A DNA stretch of 64,000 nucleotides from Streptomyces olivaceus (lineage in GTDB: Bacteria > Actinomycetota > Actinomycetes > Streptomycetales > Streptomycetaceae). The position numbers and the translations under genes are program-made. A model generated the notes under the pieces. It had not been told where the DNA came from and searched no databases. It saw only the letters and a list, made by a program, of their open reading frames with translations. Where the stretch lies: positions 62,001-126,000 of the forward strand of contig NZ_JOFH01000007.1 in assembly GCF_000721235.1 (NCBI RefSeq). The letters run 5' to 3'. Shown in pieces: positions 49,790-58,300 of the stretch; within the stretch, counting starts at the first letter, position 1, and the number at the start of each line of letters is the position of its first letter.

Positions 49790-50260
49790 CTAGGAGTCGG
49801 AGTCCTCGCCGCCGCTGCCGCCGGCGGTGAGGGTGTCGACCTCGTCGAAGTGCTGGAGCAGCGTCTGGGCGTCGATCGCGTCCAGGTTCTTGGCCTGGGT
49901 CTTCTGCGCCCCCTCGATGGTGTCGGTGAGCGCGTCCTGCAGCTCCTTGTACAGGTCGATCTGGTCGCCGAGGAGCTTGTCGAGCGCCGTGGCGGCCTCC
50001 CGGACGCCTTCGAGCAGCTTGGGGCCCGAGACCCGTCCGTCGCTGGCCATCTTGCCGATGCGCAGCAGCTGCTGGCTCTGGTCGAGGTTGTCCTCGGTGG
50101 TGTGGCCGTCGATGAGGTCGCCGAGCGTGCGGGGGTCGCCCTCCCCGCCGCCCTCGCGGTGCCGCTTGGCGTCCTTGTACGCCCGGTCCACCTCGTAGTC
50201 GCGGAAGTTCTCCATCGCGGACAGGTCGAAGTGCTTGATGTCTGTGGGGTTGTCGGCCAT
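49790..50260 (-). CDS. helical T7SS-locus protein of unknown function
   Basis: A 156-residue, charged, mostly helical protein starting MADNPTDIKHFDLSAM. It has no signal peptide, membrane segment or W-x-G motif. Helices include DQIDLYKELQDALTDTIEGAQ. The C-terminus is Gly/Asp/Ser-rich (GGSGGEDSDS), as in some ESX-associated proteins. ATG 50260 is preceded by GGAGAG; longer readings to 50323 lack one. It lies between WXG100 genes and the AAWKG-type gene, 65 bases before the latter. The position suggests an ESX substrate or substrate chaperone, but I do not recognise the family. Confidence 0.7.
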   Translation of the reverse strand: MADNPTDIKHFDLSAMENFRDYEVDRAYKDAKRHREGGGEGDPRTLGDLIDGHTTEDNLDQSQQLLRIGKMASDGRVSGPKLLEGVREAATALDKLLGDQIDLYKELQDALTDTIEGAQKTQAKNLDAIDAQTLLQHFDEVDTLTAGGSGGEDSDS

Positions 50261-50398
50261 CGGAAGCTCTCCTGCCGCTCGGTCTGACGGGTGGATGCAC
50301 GGACTGCGAAAGGGCGGGGGCACACCGCCGCGTGAGAGCCGCGGCGCGCCGCCCGCCGCTTCGCGTTCCGGACGGAAGCGGGGCGAGGCGGGCAGGTG

Positions 50399-50707
50399 CT
50401 AGCGCGCCCGCACGTTACCCCAGTTGTCGGCGCTGCGGCGCTCGTCACGGGAGTGGTTGTCGTGGATGGACTGGATCAGCGTGCCGTTGTCGTTGAGCAG
50501 GGTGGCCATGTTCTTGGTGGCCTGGTCCCACTCCATCTGCACCTGCCGGTACATCTCCTGGTCCGAACCCTCCCAGGACGCGACGAGCGGCTTCAGCTCG
50601 TCCTCCAGGTTGTTGAGGGCGTTGATGATCTGCTGGGTCTGCTCCGTCATCTCCTCGACGGCCCTGCGGACCACGGGGTACTGCACGTCGATGATGCCGT
50701 CGGCCAT
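50399..50707 (-). CDS. esxB: WXG100-family ESX protein (EsxB-like)
   Basis: A 102-residue WXG100 protein. Two helices flank the turn ASWEGSDQEMY, a clear W-x-G followed by an acidic Tyr-containing helix, as in EsxA/EsxB. It starts at ATG 50707 with GAGAGGAG upstream and follows the 111-residue helical partner gene by 87 bases. WXG100 pairs form four-helix heterodimers exported by EccC. The C-terminus (RSADNWGNVRAR) would be the flexible signal-bearing tail. The gene name is by analogy; which of the pair is A or B is not certain. Confidence 0.85.
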   Translation of the reverse strand: MADGIIDVQYPVVRRAVEEMTEQTQQIINALNNLEDELKPLVASWEGSDQEMYRQVQMEWDQATKNMATLLNDNGTLIQSIHDNHSRDERRSADNWGNVRAR

Positions 50708-50794
50708 GACGTCTCCTCTCTGGTGGCCGGACGCCTCGCGCCCGGCAAGCTCGAACAATGCGGCGCCGGTTGGAGCCGCACCGCGCCGGACGCG

Positions 50795-51130
50795 TCAGAG
50801 CAGCGCCTGGAAGACGCCCTGACTGGTCTTGCTGTTGAGAACCTCGGTGAGGTCCTGGTTCTCCTGCGCCAGGCGGTTGGCGGAGGTGACGTTCTCCTGG
50901 AGGGCGTCGATCATCTTGCTGATCTGGACGACGACCGTCTGGGCCTCCGTGTTCCAGCTGCGGAAGAGCTTCAGCAGGGCCTGGCCCTCGTCGCCGCCGA
51001 CGCCCGAACGCGCGGCGATCTCGGCGACGTTGTTCTGAATCTTCTCCACCTGGCTGCGGGCCGACTCCAGGGAGGAGACGCCCCCCAAGCCCTTGGCATA
51101 GTCCGCTTTCCTTGCGGCGCTGTCCGCCAT
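50795..51130 (-). CDS. esxA: WXG100-like ESX protein lacking the canonical Gly (EsxA-like)
   Basis: A 111-residue helical-hairpin protein. It has the size and pattern of WXG100 proteins, but the turn reads FRSWNTEAQ, with Thr in place of Gly. The helices are regular (VEKIQNNVAEIA, ISKMIDALQENVTSANRLAQ). It is the first small gene after eccB in the direction of transcription and is followed by the clear EsxB-like gene, the usual heterodimer arrangement. ATG 51130 has AAGGGAG upstream. The assignment rests on size, helices, the Trp and position. Confidence 0.78.
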   Translation of the reverse strand: MADSAARKADYAKGLGGVSSLESARSQVEKIQNNVAEIAARSGVGGDEGQALLKLFRSWNTEAQTVVVQISKMIDALQENVTSANRLAQENQDLTEVLNSKTSQGVFQALL

Positions 51131-51590
51131 GTCGCACTCCCTTCGTTCGAGCGATCACGTTCGAGCGATCACGTCGCACTGTTGCCCGCTGAGGCTAAGT
51201 AGAAGCGCCTGTTCCGCGCAACGCGCGGTGGAACTTTTCGAGGTCCGTTCGGCTGCCCGATATATGTCCGCGGCAAGGCAGTTGACCAAAGGTTTCGGGC
51301 AGATGAACAGATCCACCGGGCGGACTGTCCGTCATGCGGCATCCGTACCGGCGGAAGGTCCGATACGGGCGCCATTCGGGCGCGCCGAAGCGGCAAACGG
51401 CCACCGGGAACGGCCACCCCGGGGCCCGCGGACCGGATATGCGGGGCTTCCGGTCAATTCACGGGACGGCCGCCGGAAATTTCCGATCCGGGCTTCGCTC
51501 GCGACCACAAAGACCAGAAAGCGCTTGGACCGAATGGCCACTGCAACTACGCGGGCCGGAAATCGCCCCCGTTTTACCCCGCTTACCTCC
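51131..51590 (-). promoter_or_regulatory. 460-bp upstream region of the esx substrate genes
   Basis: No gene is visible here. Moving away from the esx start, it holds a 14-bp tandem direct repeat (51144-51171), an inverted repeat GTTCC...GGAAC with inner GCGC arms (51211-51234), a GACCGGA/TCCGGTC inverted repeat (51431-51455) and a perfect palindrome CGGAAATTTCCG (51474-51485). The region is less GC-rich than the genes around it and very likely carries the promoter for the abundant WXG100 proteins. I could not fix -35/-10 boxes. Confidence 0.5.
51144..51171 (-). repeat. 14-bp perfect tandem direct repeat in the esx leader
   Basis: CGTTCGAGCGATCA occurs twice in immediate succession, starting 14 bases upstream of the esx start codon and next to its ribosome site. 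Placed there, it could bind a regulator or shape the leader RNA. Confidence 0.85.
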
Positions 51591-53228
51591 TCAGAACTCG
51601 CTTTGACCGTCTTGCCGGGTTCGCGACGCTGTGTCCGCTGCGCCCGGTGCGGCTGCGGGGTCTCCTGTGACGAAGCTCGCAGCCTTGGCCTTCTTCCCCG
51701 GGGCCGCCTCCTCCTGCTGTGCGTCCGTTCCGCAGTCGGGCGCCGTGACCCGGACCTCCGCGGCGCCGGAGGCGGCGTCCGGGTCCAGGTCGGCGCCGGT
51801 CGGCAGGGCCGCGAGCAGCGGAGCGGGCACGGAGTCGATGTCGCCGGTGGTGTACCCGAGCGCCTGGAGGGAGTCGTCGGCGGGGACGCGGTACTTCACC
51901 CCGTTCTCGGCGACCAGGTAGGTGGTGCCCGCGTGGGCGGCGCCGCTCGCGTGCAGCGCCCGCACCAGGGCGCCGTGACCGGGCCGTACGACGGTGGCGT
52001 CGGTCGGTACGCACGCCTCCCGCACGGGGTCGGCGGTGCCTTCCGGCACGGCCACCGGGGCGAGTTCGGTCAGCGGGGCCAGCACCGAGCCGATCCGGGC
52101 GCCGCCGTCGCCGCCGTCCACCTGGGCGCACAGCGCGCTGCCCCGCGGCACGGACTGCGGGGCCGGCGGCGCGTCCGGCAGTCCCGCCGCCTCGTCCCCG
52201 CCGGCGCCCTCCGCCTGGTGCTCGCGCAGCGCGTCGGCGCCGACCGTGCGCGCCTCGGGCGACTCGCCCCGGTAGGCGTCCTTCTGGGTGGCCGGGTCGC
52301 CCAGCACCAGGGCGGCGCCCAGCCGGGTCAGCGGCACCAGGCCCTCCTCGCGCAGCAGGTGGTACGTGCTCTCGCCGCCGGGCACGCTCACCTCGAAGAC
52401 CTGGCCGACGCGGGTGGCCTCGCCGCCCAGCTCCGGACCCTCGCCGCCGCGTCCGGGCACGTCGGGCGAGCGCAGTTCGGGACCCGGGGCCAGCGCGTCC
52501 AGGAAGGCCGCCGAGACCGGCGCCGCCGACACCGAGCCGTAGCCGAGCGCGGTACGGGCGTCGGACTTCTCGTCCAGCGGCAGCCTGCTGCCCCGCCACA
52601 CCAGGTACTGCGTCTTGTCCGGGCCGCTCACCAGCACCCCGCGGTCGCGGCCGACGGCCGCGGAGTCCACCGGCGCGCCGACCACCAGCGTCGTCGCCCC
52701 GGCCGCGTCGACGGCCGGGGCGGCGGCCGCACCGGAGGTGCTGGGGTCCGCGCCGTCCGGCCCGGTGACGCACATGTTCCAGGCGCCGCCGTCGAGCTGC
52801 CCGGCGTCCGGCAGGCCGTCGGGGGCGCCGGGTATGCCCACGGGGCCGCCGACGGGCACGTCCCGCAGCGAGGCGGTGCCGACGTCCTCGGTCGGCAGGT
52901 CGGACCCGCCGATCAGCCGCGCGGAGGTGTAGTTGCGCACCGGGTGCAGTACGCCGTCGGTGTCGGTCCACAGGTAGCGGGCGCCGGTGTCGCGGTTGAC
53001 CACCAGGTGCCCGCCGTCGCGCCAGCCGTCGTTCCCGCCGGGCCGCAGCAGTCCGTAGACCACGGTGCCCGCGCCGATCAGGACGGTGAACAGCAGGCCG
53101 AAGACGACACCGCGCGTGGTGCGTCCGAGCGGGCTCTCCGGGGCGTCCGGGGCGGCCGTCAGCAGGCCCGAACTGAGCCTGCCCATCATGAAGCTGTGGG
53201 CCTGTACCTGGTCGCGCTTGGACTGCAC
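51591..53228 (-). CDS. eccB: type VII secretion core protein EccB
   Basis: A 545-residue EccB. It opens with the family's cytoplasmic signature QSKRDQVQAHSFMMGRLSSGLL in shortened view (QSKRDQVQAHSFMMGRL), followed by one membrane helix (VVFGLLFTVLIGAG, about residues 40-60). The large extracytoplasmic part has four cysteines (WNMC, SALC, REAC, PDCG), enough for disulphides. EccB is part of the inner-membrane ESX channel. GTG 53228 is the start: GAGGAGAGG lies just before it. A reading from 53390 would run into the inverted-repeat element and is rejected. It follows eccD and precedes the esx genes. The C-terminus is Gln/Ala-rich (QDGQSEF). Confidence 0.93.
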   Translation of the reverse strand: MQSKRDQVQAHSFMMGRLSSGLLTAAPDAPESPLGRTTRGVVFGLLFTVLIGAGTVVYGLLRPGGNDGWRDGGHLVVNRDTGARYLWTDTDGVLHPVRNYTSARLIGGSDLPTEDVGTASLRDVPVGGPVGIPGAPDGLPDAGQLDGGAWNMCVTGPDGADPSTSGAAAAPAVDAAGATTLVVGAPVDSAAVGRDRGVLVSGPDKTQYLVWRGSRLPLDEKSDARTALGYGSVSAAPVSAAFLDALAPGPELRSPDVPGRGGEGPELGGEATRVGQVFEVSVPGGESTYHLLREEGLVPLTRLGAALVLGDPATQKDAYRGESPEARTVGADALREHQAEGAGGDEAAGLPDAPPAPQSVPRGSALCAQVDGGDGGARIGSVLAPLTELAPVAVPEGTADPVREACVPTDATVVRPGHGALVRALHASGAAHAGTTYLVAENGVKYRVPADDSLQALGYTTGDIDSVPAPLLAALPTGADLDPDAASGAAEVRVTAPDCGTDAQQEEAAPGKKAKAASFVTGDPAAAPGAADTASRTRQDGQSEF

Positions 53229-53338
53229 GGCCTCTCCTCGTCTCGTCTTCCATGGGCCCGGGGTGGGGGATGCGAGCGGGCCCTGCGCTTCCCGGCCGAC
53301 AGCCGGACTCCCCGCACGGGCGGGGTCCGGGACGGCGC

Positions 53339-53527
53339 CAGGGGGTGTCGTTTGGATCTTGCCGGGGGTCGCGGGGTCTGGCACGCGCATCTGCGGCGTT
53401 GTCGTCGGTTGCCAGGGCTCCGCCCTGTCGCCCTCCTCCGCCTTGCAGCTGCACGCACCAGACCCCGCTCGGGTCGACTGGAAGGCGCCGTTGCCTGTAA
53501 CCGACCAGATCCAAACGACACCCCCTG
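53339..53527. mobile_element. 189-bp MITE/REP-like element with 21-bp perfect terminal inverted repeats
   Basis: Positions 53339-53359 and 53507-53527 are perfect 21-bp inverted repeats (ends CAGGGGGTGTCG and its complement). Nested inside are an 11-bp inverted repeat (53371-53381 / 53458-53468) and a CAGGGC-TCC-GCCCTG hairpin (53412-53426). There is no coding capacity. It fills most of the 339-bp gap between eccD and eccB. No clear target duplication is seen. It could be a non-autonomous transposon relic or a genome-wide structured repeat, and may affect eccD-eccB read-through. Confidence 0.7.
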
Positions 53528-53567
53528 ACCGAACAGTGCGCGCAGCCAGCCGAAACAGTCCGCGCAG

Positions 53568-54992
53568 CTAGCCGAACAGTCCGCGCAGCCAGCCGAAGAG
53601 GCCGGCCACCCAGAGGGTGAGCGGCAGCAGCGCGACCGCGAAGACGGTGTGCGCCAGCTCCGCCGCGCGGCCCCAGTACGGCAGCATCCGGCGGCCCGGA
53701 ACGGTCCAGGTGGCGATCACGAGTGCGGACGCGGCGGCCAGCAGCACCGCGAAGACCACCAGGCGCATGTCGCCGTCGCTGTCCACCGCCCAGGCGCGGG
53801 CGAGCAGCAGCAGGCCCAGGACGCCCGGCAGCGCCAGCGTCAGCCGCTGCCCGACGGCGACCAGGCCGCGGGAGTGCAGGAGCAGCAGCAGGCTCAGTAC
53901 GAGCGCGGTCAGCACCTCGGGCAGGTCCGGGCGTTCGGCGAGGACGACCAGGGCGGCCACGGCGGCGGTGCCGGTGGCCGCGAACAGCGCGGTCACCCAG
54001 CGTCCGGCCAGTTCGGTGCGTTCGGCGACCTCGTCGCCCGCGTAGGGCTCGATGCCCTCCTGCAACTGACTGGCGGAGGACGGCAGCGCGGGCATCCGCA
54101 TGCCGGCCAGTTTGAAGGCGAACGGCGCGACGGCTCCGGCGCCCAGGGCCAGTACCGCCATCACCAGCGCCACCGCGGCCGGCGCGTCGAGACCGGTGTA
54201 GCCGATCAGCGCCCCGGCGATGGCGGTGGCCACCGCCACCAGGGCCGTCGCGAACAGGGCCGGGGCGCCCACGGCGGTCGCCGCGAGGGCCAGCACCGCG
54301 CCGCCCGCGCCCGCGGCGCCCGCGGCGAGCAGCCGCGCGCCCACCACCCGTGCCGTGTCCGGGCCGGTGAGGTCGCCGCCGGGCAGGACCCAGCCGGCCA
54401 GCGCGAGACAGGGGGCGACAAGCAGGCCGAGGACGGTCGCCGTGAGGCGGTCGCCGACCGCGCGGCTGGCCGAGCCCGCGCCGGCGAGCGCCAGCAGTCC
54501 GGCCACCCCGGCGCAGATCACCCGCAGCGAACCGGAGCCGTCCACGCCGGGCCAGAAGACCAGCACCAGGGCGAGGACCACGGTCGCCACCGCCGTACCG
54601 CCGAGCAGGCCGCGGGCGGCCTTCGGGCTCCACGTGTACATCCGCCGGCCGACCGTGTCGGATATGCCGTCCACCAGGTCGTCGAGGCGCGCCTCGGGCA
54701 GGACCTCGGTGTGCGGGCGCAGGTACAGCACCTCGCCGTCGGCGAGCCCGGCGCGGGCGAGGGTGGTCTCCTCGTCGAGCGGGGCGTCGCCCAGGCGTTG
54801 CAGTACCCAGCCGGCGTGGTCGAGCCCGGCCTCCTCGACCTCCTCGCCCACGTACCGCAGCAGGGTGGGCAGCAGGTCGGTGACCGGTACGTCGGCGGGG
54901 ACGGCCAGGTCGACGGAGACGCTCGGCGCACGTACGGTCAGGCGGCACAGTTCGGCCACCGTGCTGTCGGTCATCAGCACAACTTTCGTCAT
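53568..54992 (-). CDS. eccD: type VII secretion integral membrane protein EccD
   Basis: About 474 residues. The N-terminus is a ubiquitin-like (YukD) domain (LCRLTVRAPSVSVDLAVPAD through EVLYLRPHTEVL, about 12-100), then a cytoplasmic linker (VGRRMYTWSPKAARGL). Eleven or so hydrophobic helices follow, ending in VAGLFGWLRGLFG. EccD forms the membrane vestibule of the ESX pore. The start could be ATG 54992 or ATG 54974 (MTDSTVAEL); neither has a strong ribosome site, and the second matches the usual family start. It is divergent from eccC and upstream of eccB on the same strand, separated from it by the inverted-repeat element. Confidence 0.92.
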   Translation of the reverse strand: MTKVVLMTDSTVAELCRLTVRAPSVSVDLAVPADVPVTDLLPTLLRYVGEEVEEAGLDHAGWVLQRLGDAPLDEETTLARAGLADGEVLYLRPHTEVLPEARLDDLVDGISDTVGRRMYTWSPKAARGLLGGTAVATVVLALVLVFWPGVDGSGSLRVICAGVAGLLALAGAGSASRAVGDRLTATVLGLLVAPCLALAGWVLPGGDLTGPDTARVVGARLLAAGAAGAGGAVLALAATAVGAPALFATALVAVATAIAGALIGYTGLDAPAAVALVMAVLALGAGAVAPFAFKLAGMRMPALPSSASQLQEGIEPYAGDEVAERTELAGRWVTALFAATGTAAVAALVVLAERPDLPEVLTALVLSLLLLLHSRGLVAVGQRLTLALPGVLGLLLLARAWAVDSDGDMRLVVFAVLLAAASALVIATWTVPGRRMLPYWGRAAELAHTVFAVALLPLTLWVAGLFGWLRGLFG

Positions 54993-55387
54993 CCGTGGGG
55001 GGACTTCGGCAGAAGGACTTCCACGTAAAGGGGACGGGAGCAGAATACGGAACGCGTGCGGGATGGGGCAGAGGGGTCCCGGCACCGGAACGGTCACGGA
55101 AATGCGGACCTCATACCGAGCGGTATGCCTGCCCCGCGTGGACAGGCCGCGTTCGGTGAATGCAGACTACTGCCTACGCCCGTCGGATCGGGTCGCGGAC
55201 CTCGCACCGCGACTTGAATGGGAGTTGCCCGGACCGGAAGTCCCGCGCCCGTTTCCCGCCCGGAATATTCACGTGACTTCCACCGGACCGCGGGCCGCCC
55301 GGAACCGGCGCGGTACAGCCTGTCCGTCCCGGGCGCGCCGTTTGGCGGCCGGGGCGCAATGCCCAGTTGATAGCGGAGGTTCGGTCC
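54993..55387. promoter_or_regulatory. eccD-eccC divergent promoter region with palindrome
   Basis: A 395-bp region between the divergent core genes, with no coding signal. It contains a perfect 7-2-7 palindrome CATACCG-AG-CGGTATG (55112-55127), a good candidate operator placed to control both directions. GGAGGT at 55374-55379 is the eccC ribosome site. Local GC is lower around 55,150-55,230. Promoter boxes cannot be assigned confidently. Confidence 0.5.
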
Positions 55388-58300
55388 TTGAGTGTGGTGC
55401 TGTTTCGCCGTCCCGCCCGCAGGCGCGGACCGGAGATGCCCGAAGGGCAATTGACCCTCCAGGAACCGCCGGTCCTCTCCGAGACCGTGCCGGACACCTC
55501 CACGATCTGGACATACCTGCCGATGGCACTCATGTCCATGTCGATGATGCTGATGTTCCTGCGCCCCGGCGGCGGCAACGGCGTCTTCATGTACCTGGCG
55601 CTGGGTGTCATGGCGCTCTCCGCCGCCGCCATGCTCCTCGGCCAGCTGATGCGCCGCTCCGGCGAGCGCAAGCAGCGACTGAAGGGCGAGCGCCGCGACT
55701 ACCTCCGTTACCTGACGCAGATCCGCAAGCGGGTCCGGGCGACCGTCGTGGAGCAGCAGCGGGCGCTCGCCTGGCGCCATCCCGACCCCGCCTCCCTGCG
55801 GTCCCTGGCCCGCACCTCGCGCCTGTGGGAACGGCGTCCGGCCGACGAGGACTTCGGCGAGGTCCGCCTCGCGGTGGGCGAGCAGCAGCTCGCCCTCTCC
55901 CTCAACCCGGTCTCGACCCGGCCGGTCGAGGACCTGGAACCGCTGTGCGCGCACGCCCTGCGCCGCTTCATCCGCGCCTACTCGACCATCCCCGAGCAGC
56001 CCATCGGCCTCTACCTGCGCTCCTCGGCCCGCATCCTGCTGCGCCCCGAGGACGCCGCCGGCGAGGACGGCGCCGCCCCGGAGGTGCCGCCGCAGGGTCA
56101 GGCGCTCGGCGGTACGGGCGGTACGGCGGGTGCCGGAACCAGCGTACGGGCGACGAGCCCCGCCGACGAGGCGCTGGCTGCCCTGGTGCGTGCCGTGCTC
56201 GCGCAACTCGCCGTCTTCCACGCCCCCGAGGAGCTGTGGATCGCCGTCTGCGCCAGTGACGACCGGCGCTCCGACTGGGAGTGGGCGAAGTGGCTGCCGC
56301 ACGTCCTGGACCCGCATGAGGAGGACGGCGCCGGGTCGGTCCGCCGGATCACCGCGGACCTCACCGAACTGGACGACCTGCTGGGCAGCGAGTTCGCCGA
56401 GCGTCCCGGCTTCGACCCGGACGCCCGGCCCGGCCGTGACGAGCCCTTCACCGTCGTCGTCCTGGACGGCGTCACCGTGCCCGAGGGTCACCGCTGGGCC
56501 GGCCACGGCTACCGCAACGCGCTGCTCCTGGACGTGTCGGGTGCCCTGCGCTGGCGTCCGGGCCGCAACACCCTGCGCCTGACGGTGGGCCCCGACACGG
56601 TCAGCCTGGTGCGCACCGACCGCAGCCGCAAGGAGCGGTCCGTGCCGCTGGGCCGTCCCGACCGGCTCGGCCCGCTGGGCGCCGAGTCCCTGGCCCGGCT
56701 GCTTACCTCCCGCCGGATCAGCCTGGGCACCGACATCGCCCAGCCGCTGGAGACGGACATCGAGCTGACCACGCTGCTGGGCATCCCCGACCTCCACCGG
56801 CACGACGCGCCGGCCCACTTCGCCCGGCAGACCGGTTCCGCGCGGCTGCGGGTGCCGGTGGCCGTCGGCGTCGACGGCCGCCCGGTCGAGCTGGACATCA
56901 AGGAGTCCGCGCAGGGCGGCATGGGCCCGCACGGCCTGCTCATCGGCGCCACCGGCTCCGGCAAGAGCGAACTCCTGCGCACCCTGGTCCTGGGCCTGGC
57001 GCTGAGCAACTCCTCCGAGACCCTCAACTTCGTCCTCGTCGACTTCAAGGGCGGCGCCACCTTCCTCGGCCTGGAGGAGCTGCCGCACACCTCCGCCGTC
57101 ATCACCAACCTCGCCGACGAGGCGGCCCTCGTGGAGCGCATGCAGGACGCGCTGCACGGCGAGCTGATGCGCCGGCAGGAGCTGCTGCGCGCGGCCGGCA
57201 ACCACACGTCCGCCCTGGAGTACGAGCGGGCCCGCGCGGGCGGCGCCGATCTGACCCCGCTGCCCAGCCTGTTCGTGGTGGTCGACGAGTTCAGCGAACT
57301 GCTGTCCTCCCACCGCGAGTTCATGGACCTGTTCGTGATGATCGGCCGCCTCGGCCGGTCGCTCGGCGTCCACCTGCTGCTCGCCTCGCAGCGCCTGGAC
57401 GAGGGCCGCATGCACCAGTTGGAGAGCCACCTGTCCTACCGGATCGGCCTGCGCACCTTCTCCGCGATGGAGAGCCGCGGTGTGCTGGGCGTGCCGGACG
57501 CCTACCAGTTGCCCGCCGCACCCGGCAACGGCTACCTGAAGTCCGGTGTGGAGTCGCTGACCCGGTTCCGCGCCGCCTACTCCTCGGGCACCTACGCCCG
57601 CCGTACCGGCGCGGTGGCCCGGGCCCGGGTCGCCAGCCAGGTGGTGCCGTGGACCAGCGGCTGGGTCGTGCCGCGTGCCCCGGAGCCGACGGCGGAGCCG
57701 GAGCCGGCCGCCGAGGAGGCCGGCGAGGAGGAGACCCTGCTCGCGGTGGCCCTGGACCGGCTGCGCGGGTCGGGTCCCGCCGCGCACCAGGTATGGCTGC
57801 CGCCGCTGGACACGCCCGTGCCGCTGGACACGCTGCTGCCCGGCATCGCCGCCGACCCCGAGCGGGGCCTGACCGCGGCCGGCTGGCACGGCACCGGCCG
57901 GCTGCGCGTGCCGGTCGCCCTGGTCGACAAGCCCTTCGAGCAGCGCCGCGACCCGCACGTCGTGGACCTGTCCGGGGCCGGCGGCCACGTCGCGATCGCG
58001 GGCGGTTCGCAGAGCGGCAAGTCCACCCTGACCCGCACCCTGATCACGGCCCTCGCGCTCACCCACACCCCGGCCGAGGTGCAGTTCTACTGCCTCGACT
58101 TCGGCGGCGGCGGCCTCTCCCAGCTGGCCTCGCTCCCGCACGTCGGCGGCGTCGCGGCCCGGCTCAACCCGGAGCGCGTGCACCGGGCCGTCGCCGAGGT
58201 GATGACGCTGCTGGCCCGCCGCGAGCAGTTCTTCGTGGACCACACCGTCGACTCGATGCAGTCCTACCGGCGCCGCCGGGCCGCCGGGGAGTTCCCCGAC

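Noticed and set aside
49725..50300. Longer start for the AAWKG-type gene (to 50300)
   Set aside because: The extension is an out-of-phase reading of the helical protein at 49790-50260; GTG 49724 has a good ribosome site.
53229..53390. Longer start for eccB (to 53390)
   Set aside because: It would run into the inverted-repeat element, and EccB proteins start close to QSKRDQVQAHSF.
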